Shown here piece by piece: positions 50,709 to 59,640 of a DNA stretch of 64,000 nucleotides. A program made the position numbers and the translations under genes. Under the pieces are notes generated by a model. That model was given only the letters and a program-made list of their open reading frames with translations, was not told the origin of the DNA and searched no databases. Source of the DNA: Streptomyces caeruleatus (GTDB lineage Bacteria > Actinomycetota > Actinomycetes > Streptomycetales > Streptomycetaceae); contig NZ_KQ948924.1 in the NCBI RefSeq assembly GCF_001514235.1, positions 124,001 through 188,000 on the forward strand, in the 5' to 3' direction. The first letter of the stretch is position 1. Every line of letters starts with the position of its first letter.

Positions 50709-52448
50709 GTGCACACCGTTGTCGAGACCGACGTCCTGATCGTGGGCAGCGGCCCGGCGGGCGCGTCGGCCGCGCTCGCCCTGAGCACCTACGGCGTGCG
50801 CAACATGGTCGTCACCCGGTACGCGAGCCTCGCCGACACGCCCCGCGCGCACATCACCAACCAGCGGACCATGGAGGTGCTGCGCGACCTGGGCGTCGAG
50901 AACGAGGTCGTCGCGAGGGCGACGCCCCAGCGGCTGATGGGCAACACGACCTTCTGCACCAGCCTGGCCGGCGACGAGCTCGGTCGGGTGCGGTCCTGGG
51001 GCAACGACCCGCTGGTCCAGGCCGCGCACGAACTCGCCAGCCCGACCCGCATGTGCGACATGCCGCAGCACCTGATGGAGCCGGTCCTGGTGAACGCGGC
51101 GATCGGCCGCGGCACCGACTTCCGGTTCAGCACGGTCTACAAGTCCTTCGTGCAGGACGACGCGGGCGTCACGGTCACCGTCGAGGACCGGCTGCGCGGC
51201 GACGAGTACACCGTCCGCGCCCGGTACCTGATCGGCGCGGACGGCGGCCGGTCCCAGGTCGCCGTGGACGCGGGGCTGCCGATGGGCGGGCAGATGGGCG
51301 TCGCGGGCAGTATCAACATCGTCTTCGACGCCGACCTGAGCAAGTACACCGCGCACCGCCCCTCCACCCTCTACTGGGTCCTCGCGCCCGGCGCCACGGT
51401 CGGCGGCATCGGCGCGGGCCTGGTGCGCTGTGTGCGGCCCTGGAACGAGTGGCTGATCGTGTGGGGCTACGACGTCGGCGCGGGCGCGCCCGACCTCACC
51501 GAGGAGTACGCGCTGTCCGTCGTACGGCAGCTGGTCGGCGACGACGAGATACCGGTGACGATCAGGTCGTCCTCGGCGTGGACGGTCAACGAGATGTACG
51601 CCGAGACATACGCGAACGGCCGCGTCTTCTGCGCCGGCGACGCCGTGCACCGCCATCCGCCGTCCAACGGGCTCGGCTCCAACACCTCCGTCCAGGACTC
51701 CTACAACCTGGCCTGGAAACTGAAGCTGGTCCTCGACGGCGTCGCCTCGCCGGCGCTCCTCGACACGTACACCGCGGAGCGCGCGCCGGTCGGCCGGCAG
51801 ATCGTGACGCGGGCCAACAAGTCCATCGCCGAGACCGCCCCGGTCTTCGAGGCGCTCGACGGGCTCTCGCCGCAGACGCCCGAGCGGCTGTGGGCCAACA
51901 TCGCCGCCCGCAAGGACGCCACCGAGGCCGCCGCCGAGCAGCGGGCCGCACTGCGCGAGGCGATCGCCCACAAGGTGTACGAGTTCAACGCGCACGGCGT
52001 CGACCTCAACCAGCGCTACGCCTCCGCCGCCGTCGTCCCCGACAGCACGCCCGACCCCGGCTTCACCCGCGATCCCGAGCTGTACCACCAGCCCACCTCC
52101 CGCCCCGGCGCCAAGCTCCCGCACGCCTGGCTCACCTCCGGGACCCGGACCCTGTCCACCCTCGACACCGTCGGCAAGGGCCGCTTCACACTGCTCACCG
52201 GCATCGGCGGCGAGGCGTGGGTGCGGGCCGCCGAGGCCCAGCCCCTCGGCATCGCCACGGTCGTCGTCGGGCCCGGCCAGGAGTACGAGGACCCGTACGG
52301 CGACTGGGCGCGGCTCGGCGAGATCTCCGACGCCGGCGCCCTCCTCGTACGCCCCGACGGATACGTGGCGTTCCGGCACGCCGACGCGGCCGAGGACGCC
52401 GAACGGTTGCTCACGGACGCGCTGCGGCGGATTCTCGGGCACGGTTGA
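50709..52448 (+). CDS. FAD-dependent phenol-type monooxygenase, probable resorcinol hydroxylase, 579 aa
   Basis: Group A flavin monooxygenase of the phenol hydroxylase/chlorophenol 6-monooxygenase type: FAD motif VLIVGSGPAGASAALAL near residue 12, DTPRAHITNQRTMEVLRDLG near 45-65, and GDAVHRHPPSNGLGSNTSVQ near 310, with a thioredoxin-like C-terminal domain (about 440-575). The GTG at 50709 has TGGAG upstream. Followed by hydroxyquinol dioxygenase and maleylacetate reductase, it most simply converts resorcinol to hydroxyquinol (1,2,4-benzenetriol); other phenols that yield hydroxyquinol remain possible. Confidence 0.85.
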   Translation: MHTVVETDVLIVGSGPAGASAALALSTYGVRNMVVTRYASLADTPRAHITNQRTMEVLRDLGVENEVVARATPQRLMGNTTFCTSLAGDELGRVRSWGNDPLVQAAHELASPTRMCDMPQHLMEPVLVNAAIGRGTDFRFSTVYKSFVQDDAGVTVTVEDRLRGDEYTVRARYLIGADGGRSQVAVDAGLPMGGQMGVAGSINIVFDADLSKYTAHRPSTLYWVLAPGATVGGIGAGLVRCVRPWNEWLIVWGYDVGAGAPDLTEEYALSVVRQLVGDDEIPVTIRSSSAWTVNEMYAETYANGRVFCAGDAVHRHPPSNGLGSNTSVQDSYNLAWKLKLVLDGVASPALLDTYTAERAPVGRQIVTRANKSIAETAPVFEALDGLSPQTPERLWANIAARKDATEAAAEQRAALREAIAHKVYEFNAHGVDLNQRYASAAVVPDSTPDPGFTRDPELYHQPTSRPGAKLPHAWLTSGTRTLSTLDTVGKGRFTLLTGIGGEAWVRAAEAQPLGIATVVVGPGQEYEDPYGDWARLGEISDAGALLVRPDGYVAFRHADAAEDAERLLTDALRRILGHG

Positions 52449-52487
52449 GATGGGCGCCCAGGACCATCAGCCGGGGAAGGAGCCGAC

Positions 52488-53351
52488 ATGACCGGCGACA
52501 CGCCAGACACGGTCACCGACGAGGTCGTCGCCAGTCTGCGGGGTACGGCGGACCCGCGGCTGCGGGAGCTGCTGACCGGGCTGGTCCGGCATCTGCACGC
52601 CTTCGCGCGGGAGTCGCGGCTGACGCGGGAGGAGTGGGAGCGGGCGGTCGGGTTCCTGACGGCGACCGGGCGGATGTGCACGGACACCCGGCAGGAGTTC
52701 ATCCTGCTGTCGGACGTGCTCGGTCTGTCGATGCTCGTCGAGACGGTCAACGACCGGCACGGTCCCGGCACCACTCAGTCCACGGTCCTGGGCCCCTTCC
52801 ACATGACCGAGTCGCCGGTGCGCGAGCTCGGCGCGGACATCGACCTGGTGGGCGGCGGCGAGCCGTGCGTGGTGAGCGGGCGGGTGCTGTCCCGGGACGG
52901 CACGCCTCTGCCGGGCGCGGTCGTGGACGTGTGGCAGGCCGACGGCAACGGCTTCTACGACGTGCAGCGGCCGGACGTCCAGCCCGCGGGCAACGGGCGC
53001 GGCCTGTTCACCGCGGACGGGGAGGGACGGTTCTGGTTCCGTACGTGTGTGCCGAGCCCGTATCCGATCCCGACGGACGGGCCGGTCGGCGGGCTGCTGG
53101 AGGCCACCGGACGGCACCCCTACCGGCCCGCGCACATCCACTTCATCGCCTCGGCCGAGGGGCACATCCCGGTGACCACGCACATCTTCGTCGAGGGCAG
53201 CGCATACCTGGACTCGGACGCGGTGTTCGCGGTGAAGCCGGGCCTGGTCACCGACTTCGCCCCGGTCGACGACCCGTCGGCGGCAGGGGGGTTCGGCGTG
53301 CCAAACCCCTTCCGGCACGCCCGCTTCGACCTCGTGCTGGAGCCGTCATGA
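52488..53351 (+). CDS. Hydroxyquinol 1,2-dioxygenase (intradiol), 287 aa
   Basis: An N-terminal helical dimerisation domain (about residues 1-95) precedes the intradiol beta-sandwich. The iron ligands are visible: tyrosine in NGFYDVQ near 162 and the Tyr/His/His set in RHPYRPAHIHFIAS near 207-217. STVLGPFHMTESP near 98-110 matches hydroxyquinol dioxygenases. It opens the ring of hydroxyquinol to maleylacetate. Its stop overlaps the next ATG (ATGA), so the reductase is coupled. Confidence 0.9.
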   Translation: MTGDTPDTVTDEVVASLRGTADPRLRELLTGLVRHLHAFARESRLTREEWERAVGFLTATGRMCTDTRQEFILLSDVLGLSMLVETVNDRHGPGTTQSTVLGPFHMTESPVRELGADIDLVGGGEPCVVSGRVLSRDGTPLPGAVVDVWQADGNGFYDVQRPDVQPAGNGRGLFTADGEGRFWFRTCVPSPYPIPTDGPVGGLLEATGRHPYRPAHIHFIASAEGHIPVTTHIFVEGSAYLDSDAVFAVKPGLVTDFAPVDDPSAAGGFGVPNPFRHARFDLVLEPS

Positions 53352-54430
53352 CGCACGCCCTCGACTTCTCCTACGAGACCCGGCCCGCGCGGGTGGTCTT
53401 CCGGGCCGGCGCCGCGGTGTCGGCGACGCCGGACGAGGTGGAGCGGCTGGGGCTGCGGCGGGTGCTGGTGGTGTGCGGGGAGCGGGGCGGGGACACCGCG
53501 CGGGCGGTCGCTGACGCGCTCGGCCCGGCCTGCGCCGATGTGCACGACCGGGCCCGGATGCACGTCCCCGTCGAGGTCGCCGACGCGGCGGTCCGGGCGG
53601 CTCGCGCGGCGGGCGCCGACGGCTGCGTGGCGGTCGGCGGCGGCTCGTCGATCGGGCTGGGCAAGGCCGTCGCCCTGCGCACCGGGCTGCCGCTGGTCGC
53701 GGTGCCCTCCACCTACTCCGGCTCGGAGATGACGCCCGTCTGGGGCCTGACCGAGCACGGCGCCAAGCGCACCGGCCGCGACCCGAAGGTGCTGCCCCGC
53801 AGCGTGGTCTACGATCCCGACCTCACCCTCTCCCTGCCGGTCGCGCTCTCCGTGACCAGCGGCGTCAACGCGCTCGCGCACGCCGTCGAGGCCCTGTACG
53901 CCCCGGACACCTCGCCGCTGGTGGCGCTGATGGCCGAGGAGGGCGTACGGGCGATGGCGCGGGCGCTCCCCGCGGTGGCCGAGGAGCCGGCGTCGCTGGA
54001 CGCCCGCGGGCGTGCCCTGTACGGGGCCTGGCTGTGCGGGTCCTGTCTGGGCGCCACCACGATGGGCCTGCACCACAAGCTGTGCCATGTCCTGGGCGGC
54101 ACCTTCGGGCTGCCGCACGCCGAGACGCACACCGTGGTGCTGCCGTACGCCCTGGCCCACAACGCGCCCGCCGCCCCGGACGCGGTCTCGGCCGTGGCCC
54201 GCGCCCTGGACACCGGCGACGCGCCGACAGCCCTGTGGGACCTGGCCGGACGCCTCGGCGCGCCCCGCTCGCTCGCCGAACTGGGCCTCGCCGAAGCCGA
54301 CTTGGCGTTGGCGGCCGCGCAGGTCGCGAACCAGGCGTACGCCAATCCCCGCCCGGTCACGGCCGACGGCGTGCTCGCCCTGCTGCGGGCGGCGTACGAG
54401 GGCGTACCGCCGACGTCGGCCGAGCGCTGA
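53348..54430 (+). CDS. Maleylacetate reductase (iron-type alcohol dehydrogenase family), 360 aa
   Basis: The family's NAD-binding region DGCVAVGGGSSIGLGKAVAL (about residues 90-110), PSTYSGSEMTPVWGLTE (about 120-136), and GVNALAHAVEALYAP and GLHHKLCHVLGGTFGLPHAETH (around 180 and 240) fit maleylacetate reductase. The metal-binding histidines of Fe-ADHs are only partly conserved, as is usual for this subfamily. It reduces maleylacetate to 3-oxoadipate, completing the lower resorcinol pathway. The start overlaps the upstream stop. Confidence 0.9.
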   Translation: MTHALDFSYETRPARVVFRAGAAVSATPDEVERLGLRRVLVVCGERGGDTARAVADALGPACADVHDRARMHVPVEVADAAVRAARAAGADGCVAVGGGSSIGLGKAVALRTGLPLVAVPSTYSGSEMTPVWGLTEHGAKRTGRDPKVLPRSVVYDPDLTLSLPVALSVTSGVNALAHAVEALYAPDTSPLVALMAEEGVRAMARALPAVAEEPASLDARGRALYGAWLCGSCLGATTMGLHHKLCHVLGGTFGLPHAETHTVVLPYALAHNAPAAPDAVSAVARALDTGDAPTALWDLAGRLGAPRSLAELGLAEADLALAAAQVANQAYANPRPVTADGVLALLRAAYEGVPPTSAER

Positions 54431-54525
54431 CGTCTTCGCCCGTCCTCGACGCGACTCCGCTCGAACACCCCCCCACGTCCCCCCCGTCCCCCACATCCCC
54501 CACGTCTGGAAGAAAGGTGATCAGC

Positions 54526-55428
54526 ATGCCCCTCGGTCTGCTCAGGAGGCGTCGCTCCCGAGGAGCGCCGGGCGCCCCGATGCCCGTGCCGGCCGGTGCG
54601 GGGGTCGTGGGCCGCGAGGTCGTGGATCCGGTGGGGCTGCCGATGCGCGGCGCCGACGTGACCGTGACCGCGCTGGACTCGCACGAGGTCGTCGCGTCCG
54701 GTACGACGGACCCGTACGGCCTGTTCTTCGCGGCGCTGCCGCCGGGCCGCTACAGCCTCATGATCACGGCCGAGGGGCTGACCCCGCACCGCGAGCCCCT
54801 GGACGTCGTCGCCGGTCCCCCGCAGCCCGCCGCCCGGGTCCAGCTGACGTCGGCCCGGCAGCTGGAACTGCCGTCGCCCGGCACCTGGTTGTTCGACCCG
54901 CCGCACACGGCGATCCGGTTCATCGCCAAGCACGTCGGCATGGCCCATGTGCACGGCCGCTTCGAGCGGTTCACGGGCGGCATCCGGGTGGCGCAGGACA
55001 TGACCGCGTCCCAGGTGTCGGTGCGCATCGAGGCGGCCAGCATCACCACGGGCAACAACACCCGGGACAACCACCTGCGTTCCGCCGACTTCCTGCACGT
55101 CGAGCGCTACCCGTACATCGACTTCGCCAGCACGCGGTTCGCCTACCGGGGCGGTGCCAAGTGGACGCTGCACGGTTCGCTCACCATGCACGGCGTCAGC
55201 CGCTCGGTGGAGCTGGACACCACCTACCTGGGGTCGGTCAACGGCGGCTACGGCGAGGAGCTGCGGTGCGCGGCGCTGGCCAAGGCGGAGCTGCACCGGG
55301 AGGACTTCACCCTGAACTGGCGCAGCATGCTGGCGCGCGGCATCGCGGTGGTCGGGCCGACGGTCCAGCTGGAGCTGGACGTGCAGGCGATGTACCGCAC
55401 GCACGACACCCCGACGCCGCCGGAGTAG
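54526..55428 (+). CDS. YceI-domain protein with N-terminal carboxypeptidase-regulatory-like domain, 300 aa
   Basis: A basic N-terminus (LLRRRRSRGAPGAP) is followed by a Big/carboxypeptidase-regulatory-like beta-sandwich (GREVVDPVGLPMRGADVTVTA, DPYGLFFAALPPGRYSL; about residues 28-105) and a YceI lipocalin-like barrel (PPHTAIRFIAKHVGMAHVHG, ASITTGNNTRDNHLRSADFL; about 120-295). YceI proteins bind isoprenoid or amphiphilic ligands. There is no classical signal peptide, unlike most periplasmic YceI. The ATG at 54526 has AAAGG upstream; an in-frame GTG nine bases before is possible. Confidence 0.82.
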   Translation: MPLGLLRRRRSRGAPGAPMPVPAGAGVVGREVVDPVGLPMRGADVTVTALDSHEVVASGTTDPYGLFFAALPPGRYSLMITAEGLTPHREPLDVVAGPPQPAARVQLTSARQLELPSPGTWLFDPPHTAIRFIAKHVGMAHVHGRFERFTGGIRVAQDMTASQVSVRIEAASITTGNNTRDNHLRSADFLHVERYPYIDFASTRFAYRGGAKWTLHGSLTMHGVSRSVELDTTYLGSVNGGYGEELRCAALAKAELHREDFTLNWRSMLARGIAVVGPTVQLELDVQAMYRTHDTPTPPE

Positions 55429-55468
55429 CCGATGGGGCGCGGGGTGGCCGAGAGGTACCTCACGCCCC

Positions 55469-55502
55469 GGTTACGAATCGCTCAACCTCTGGTTGCGAAG
55501 CG
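55469..55502. promoter_or_regulatory. Two imperfect 12-bp direct repeats (GGTTACGAATCG / GGTTGCGAAGCG)
   Basis: The copies start 22 bp apart (55469 and 55491), two helical turns, just upstream of the small gene at 55525. They could be binding sites for an unidentified regulator. Confidence 0.35.
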
Positions 55503-55524
55503 ATGATCGGGTGACTATGGGGAC

Positions 55525-55908
55525 ATGACACTGGCCCAGCGCGCCATGGAACAACTGGAAGTCTGGCCCGACCTCAGTTCGGGCTCGGCCAGTTGCGGCG
55601 CAGGGCGGGCACTGCGCTCCGTCCACAGCGAGATCGTGCACTTCCACTCGGACCGTGACGTGGACCTGCATCTGACGTCGGGGGCCATAGGCCGCTTCCA
55701 CGCCGATCTCCAGGAGTCGACGGCGATCCGGCTGGTCCCCGGCTCGGACTGGGTGACCGTGCACCTCGACTGCGACACGGACGTCGATCTGCTGATGAGC
55801 CTGGTCAGCGCCGCCCTCAAGGCCCATCAGAACCGCCCCTCCCCTGCCGGGCGCACGGCAGGGGACGAGTGCAACTTCCGTCGCGTCACGGTGCTGCCGC
55901 GCGGTTAG
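55525..55908 (+). CDS. Small DUF5519-like ('luciferase domain') protein, 127 aa
   Basis: The pattern VHFHSDRDVDLHLTSGAIGRF then SDWVTVHLDCDTDVDLLMSLVS resembles the small phospholipase/luciferase-annotated DUF5519 domain. It is cytoplasmic, with no signal or membrane segment. Its function is unknown. The stop overlaps the stop of the convergent PPK2 gene by 3 bases. GGGGA lies close upstream of the ATG. Confidence 0.6.
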   Translation: MTLAQRAMEQLEVWPDLSSGSASCGAGRALRSVHSEIVHFHSDRDVDLHLTSGAIGRFHADLQESTAIRLVPGSDWVTVHLDCDTDVDLLMSLVSAALKAHQNRPSPAGRTAGDECNFRRVTVLPRG

Positions 55909-56798
55909 CGTTCGAGTTCGGCGTCGTCCTCCCCCGCCTCCAGCAGGCCCGCCGCGGCGCCGATGATCCGGGGGTCGGGGTCGCCGACGACCTCCTCGTC
56001 CTTGTCGGAGTAGTCGAAGCGGGCCAGCACGCTGCGCATGGCCTCGACGCGGGCGCGCTTCTTGTCGTTGCTCTTCACCACCGTCCAGGGCGCGTGCTCG
56101 GTGTCCGTCTCGCGGAACATGGCGACCTTGGCGGCGGTGTAGTCCTCCCAGCGGTCCAGCGAGGCCAGGTCCATGGGGCTGAGCTTCCACTGCCGTACGG
56201 GGTCCACCTGGCGGATGGTGAAGCGGGTGCGCTGCTCGCCCTGGGACACCGAGAACCAGAACTTGATCAGGTCGACGCCGTCGTCCACCAGCATCCGTTC
56301 GAAGGCCGGGGCCTGTCGCATGAAGCGCCGGTACTCGTCGTCGGTGCAGAAGCCCATCACGCGTTCCACACCGGCCCGGTTGTACCAGGACCGGTCGAAC
56401 AGCACGATCTCCCCGGCGGTCGGCAGATGCTCGACGTACCGCTGGAAGTACCACTGTCCGCGCTCGCGCTCGGTCGGCTTCTCCAGGGCCACCACCCGGG
56501 CGCCGCGCGGGTTGAGGTGCTCGGTGAAGCGTTTGATCGTGCCGCCCTTGCCGGCCGCGTCGCGCCCCTCGAAGACGACGACGAGACGGCGGCCGGTCTC
56601 CTTGATCCAGCTCTGCAGCTTCAGCAGTTCGATCTGCTGGAGCCGCTTGTGCCACTCGTACTCCGGGCGCTCCATGCGCTGCTCGTACGGGTAGTTCTCC
56701 CGCCAGGTGTCCACGGGGCTGCCGTCCGGCCGGATCAGTACGGGGTCGTCCTGGTCGGTGTAGTCGACGTGCAGCCCTGACAGCAGTTCGGTGTCCAT
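55905..56798 (-). CDS. ppk2: Polyphosphate kinase 2, 297 aa
   Basis: PPK2 P-loop kinase: Walker A FEGRDAAGKGGTIKRF near residue 75, Walker B FDRSWYNRAGVERVMGF near 133-150, and the lid/catalytic RQWKLSPMDLASLDRWEDYT near 205-225. It transfers phosphate between polyphosphate and nucleoside (di)phosphates. The length and single domain fit class I PPK2. It is convergent with the small gene at 55525. Confidence 0.92.
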   Translation of the reverse strand: MDTELLSGLHVDYTDQDDPVLIRPDGSPVDTWRENYPYEQRMERPEYEWHKRLQQIELLKLQSWIKETGRRLVVVFEGRDAAGKGGTIKRFTEHLNPRGARVVALEKPTERERGQWYFQRYVEHLPTAGEIVLFDRSWYNRAGVERVMGFCTDDEYRRFMRQAPAFERMLVDDGVDLIKFWFSVSQGEQRTRFTIRQVDPVRQWKLSPMDLASLDRWEDYTAAKVAMFRETDTEHAPWTVVKSNDKKRARVEAMRSVLARFDYSDKDEEVVGDPDPRIIGAAAGLLEAGEDDAELER

Positions 56799-56868
56799 AC
56801 ATCCGCATGGAAGCGAGCGCTTTCATACGCCCGGCGAACCCCAGGCAAAGATCACGTAATGCACGGCG

Positions 56869-57903
56869 TCAGCGGTAGGTGATGTCGGACACGCGGTAGC
56901 GGCAGTAGGTGCCGTCGGGACCGCTGCCGGTCCTGGTGGGCTCGGCCCCGCTGTCGTTGCCCTCGAAGCGGTCGCACACGTCGATGTCCCGGCCGCTGTC
57001 CCCGGTGATCGTCACGCCCGAGAGGGCCGCCGTGTCCCCGTAGTTGGCGTTGATCCCGGCGACGGCGGTGCCCGGTCCGGTCACCCGGACGTCGCTGATG
57101 ACGACATGGCGTTCGTACTGGGTGTCGCAGTTGCCGCACGAGCGGTACAGCTTGCCGAAGTCCGCCACCTGGAAGCCGCTGATGGTGACGGTGCCGGCGC
57201 CGTTGTGCTGGAAGACCTTGTCGTCCGCGTGCCGCGCGCCCCCGCCCTGGACGAGGTACGCCGCCGACGCGGACGTGCCCTTGAACGTCGCGGCGTCCTC
57301 GCCGACGTCCTCCCACCACACGTTCCTGAGGGTGCAACTGCCCAGACAGTGCACACCGTCGGCGGCCGGCGCGCCCAGGACCACGTTCTGCAGCGTCGCC
57401 CCGTCGGCGAGTTCGAAGAGCGGGCCCTGGTCCTCGTCCTGGCCGTCGCTGCCGAGGGCTCCGGAGCCGTGGAAGCGTCCGAGGCGGCCGTCGTAGGTGC
57501 CGGTGACCTCGATGGTGGCGGCGACCGCGCGGTCGGCGGCGGGAACGGGCCATGCGGCGAAGCCGGTCGAGGAGCGGGCGGGGGCGGTCGTCTTCCTGGG
57601 TGCGGTGGCACTCTTGCGGGGTGCGGCGGACGCCTTCGCGGGGGACGGTGACGCCGACGACTTCGCGGGCGAGGGGGAGGCGGACGTGACCGTGTCGGAG
57701 GGCGACGGGGAGGCGCTGCCCGCCCCTCGCAAGGTCGAGGCGTCGCCCTTCGCCGCCCGGTCCGGTCCCGGGTCGGTCCTCGCCAGCAGACCGCCGACGA
57801 GTACGGTGCCGGCGACCAGGGTGGCGGCCAGGGCCGCGACGAGTGGCGTGCGGCGGCGGTCAGGTCTCTTACGGTGGCTGCGCGGGTTCGCGGCGGTGCT
57901 CAT
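56869..57903 (-). CDS. Pectate lyase, polysaccharide lyase family 3, 344 aa
   Basis: A basic cytoplasmic start, one membrane-spanning signal-anchor (about residues 20-42) and a long Ser/Pro/Ala/Lys linker (about 60-110) precede a PL3 beta-helix. Diagnostic segments are LQNVVLGAPAADGVHCLGSC, NVWWEDVGEDAATFKG, HADDKVFQHNGAGT and DFGKLYRSCGNCD. It would cleave polygalacturonate by elimination outside the cell. The linker and uncleaved anchor suggest surface attachment rather than free secretion. Confidence 0.85.
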   Translation of the reverse strand: MSTAANPRSHRKRPDRRRTPLVAALAATLVAGTVLVGGLLARTDPGPDRAAKGDASTLRGAGSASPSPSDTVTSASPSPAKSSASPSPAKASAAPRKSATAPRKTTAPARSSTGFAAWPVPAADRAVAATIEVTGTYDGRLGRFHGSGALGSDGQDEDQGPLFELADGATLQNVVLGAPAADGVHCLGSCTLRNVWWEDVGEDAATFKGTSASAAYLVQGGGARHADDKVFQHNGAGTVTISGFQVADFGKLYRSCGNCDTQYERHVVISDVRVTGPGTAVAGINANYGDTAALSGVTITGDSGRDIDVCDRFEGNDSGAEPTRTGSGPDGTYCRYRVSDITYR

Positions 57904-58000
57904 ACGGTGACTCTCGTTCGGGCTCGGGGAGGCGTCGGGAGGCCTCCTCGCCCCTCAGTCGCCGCCGGACGCCCGGAGGTTGCCGATCACTTTCCCGAGG

Positions 58001-58237
58001 TCACCGTGGCGCGGCCGCGACCCGCCGGGCGAGGTTGGCGAGCGCCGTCCGGGTGCCCGTCTCGTTGTCCGCGGCGGGCACGACGTGCCGCGCAGGGCGG
58101 GGTCGTCGACCGTGGTAGGTGCCGGTGTGCGCGGCCGACTTCCCGGTGGCGGTCGGCTCGTCATGGGTGAGCGAGACCCGGAAGGACCCGCCCTCCCGGC
58201 TCTCGAACACGTGCACCTGCCCGGTACATGGCCTCAC
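58001..58237 (-). pseudogene. Remnant of an AHSA1/SRPBCC-family protein
   Basis: The minus strand reads TGQVHVFESREGGSFRVSLT and SAAHTGTYHG, then one frame gives VDDPALRGT and another VPAADNETGTRTALANLA. These are pieces of one SRPBCC domain in the right order, but with the middle and the N-terminus deleted and the frame changed. Only ~75 of the usual ~150 residues remain. Apart from this remnant, the 380-bp gap 57904-58283 shows nothing I can assign. Confidence 0.6.
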
Positions 58238-58283
58238 GACAGATGCGGGTGCACGGAACGGCGGCCCTGCCGCGGCGGCCGGC

Positions 58284-59612
58284 TCAGCGCACGAGACACG
58301 GCCGCTTCGCGTCGAAGGTCCAGCCGTCGATCAGATACCGCATGCCGGCGGCGTCGTCACGGCCCGACAGTGCCTTCTCCCGGTACAGCTCGTGCGCGGC
58401 GAGCAGCCGGTCGTGGTCCAGGCGGACTCCCAGTCCGGGCGTGTCCGGTACGGCGACCTCGCCGCCGCTGATCCTCGGGGGTTCGACGGTGAGCCGTTCG
58501 CGTCCCTCCTGCCAGATCCAGTGCGTGTCCAGGGCGTTGTACTCGCCGGGCGCTGCCGCGCCGCAGTGGGCCATCATCGCCAGGGAGATGTCGAAGTGGT
58601 TGTTGGAGTGGCAGCCCCAGGTCAGCCCCATGGCGTGGCACAGCTGGGCGACGCGTACCGAGCCCTGCAGGGTCCAGAAGTGCGGGTCGGCCAGCGGGAT
58701 GGACACGGACTGCAGGGCGAGGGCGTGGGTCAGCTGGCGCCAGTCGGTGGCGATCATGTTCGTGGCCGTGGGCAGTCCGGTGGCCCGGCGGAACTCCGCG
58801 AGGATCTCCCGGCCCGAGTAGCCGCCCTCCGCCCCGCAGGGGTCCTCGGCGTAGGCGAGGGTGCCGACGAGGGGGCGGCACAGTTCGACGGCCTCGCTCA
58901 GGGACCAGGCGCCGTTGGGGTCGAGGGTGATCCGCGCCTCCGGGAAGCGCTCCTTGAGCGCCCGTACGGCCTTGACCTCCTCCGCGCCCGGCAGGACCCC
59001 GCCCTTGAGCTTGAAGTCACGGAAGCCGTAGTGGTCGTAGGTGGCCTCGGCCTGGCGGACGATCGCCTCGGGGGTCAGGGCCTCCTCGTGCCGGACGCGG
59101 TACCAGTCGACGGCGGCGTCGGGGTCGCGGACGTAGTCCAGGTCGGTGCGGTCCGGGTCGCCGACGTAGAAGAGGTAGCCGAGGACCCGGACCGAGTCGC
59201 GCTGCTTGCCGTCGCCGAGGAGGGCGGCGACCGGGACGTCGAGGTGCTGGCCGAGCAGGTCGAGGAGCGCCGACTCGACGGCGGTGACGGCGTGCACCGT
59301 GGTCCGCAGGTCGAAGGTCTGGGCGCCGCGACCGCCCGAGTCCCGGTCGGCGAAGTTCGCCCCGATCGCACGCAGGACGCGCTTGTAGTCGCCCACCCGC
59401 GCGCCGACGACCAGTGACTCGGCGTCGCGCAGGGTCCGCGTGATCTTCTCCCCGCCGGGGACCTCGCCGAGCCCTGTACGGCCCTCGGAGTCCTCCAGGA
59501 CGACGACGTTGCGGGTGAAGCAGGGGGCGTGGGCGCCGGAGAGGTTGAGGAGCATCGAGTCGCGGCCGGCGACCGGGTACACGGAGAAGCGGGTGACGAC
59601 GGGTTGGCTCAT
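58284..59612 (-). CDS. gudD: Glucarate dehydratase (enolase superfamily), 442 aa
   Basis: Enolase-superfamily barrel with the catalytic KxK in [14 protein letters not shown] near residue 205, metal ligands in [10 protein letters not shown] near 235 and YAEDPCG near 262, and the catalytic histidine in [18 protein letters not shown] near 335. The N-terminus ([31 protein letters not shown]) is typical of GudD. It dehydrates D-glucarate to 5-keto-4-deoxyglucarate. The ATG at 59612 follows the permease stop by 28 bp, so the two are cotranscribed. Confidence 0.92.
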   Translation of the reverse strand: MSQPVVTRFSVYPVAGRDSMLLNLSGAHAPCFTRNVVVLEDSEGRTGLGEVPGGEKITRTLRDAESLVVGARVGDYKRVLRAIGANFADRDSGGRGAQTFDLRTTVHAVTAVESALLDLLGQHLDVPVAALLGDGKQRDSVRVLGYLFYVGDPDRTDLDYVRDPDAAVDWYRVRHEEALTPEAIVRQAEATYDHYGFRDFKLKGGVLPGAEEVKAVRALKERFPEARITLDPNGAWSLSEAVELCRPLVGTLAYAEDPCGAEGGYSGREILAEFRRATGLPTATNMIATDWRQLTHALALQSVSIPLADPHFWTLQGSVRVAQLCHAMGLTWGCHSNNHFDISLAMMAHCGAAAPGEYNALDTHWIWQEGRERLTVEPPRISGGEVAVPDTPGLGVRLDHDRLLAAHELYREKALSGRDDAAGMRYLIDGWTFDAKRPCLVR

Positions 59613-59640
59613 GGCAGGCGGGGCCGTTCTCGTGAGGGGG

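Noticed and set aside
49955..54430. A very long open frame (about 1490 codons) on the plus strand
   Set aside because: It runs antisense to the AcoR-like gene, then out of frame through the monooxygenase and dioxygenase, joining the real reductase frame only at 53348. GC bias creates such frames.
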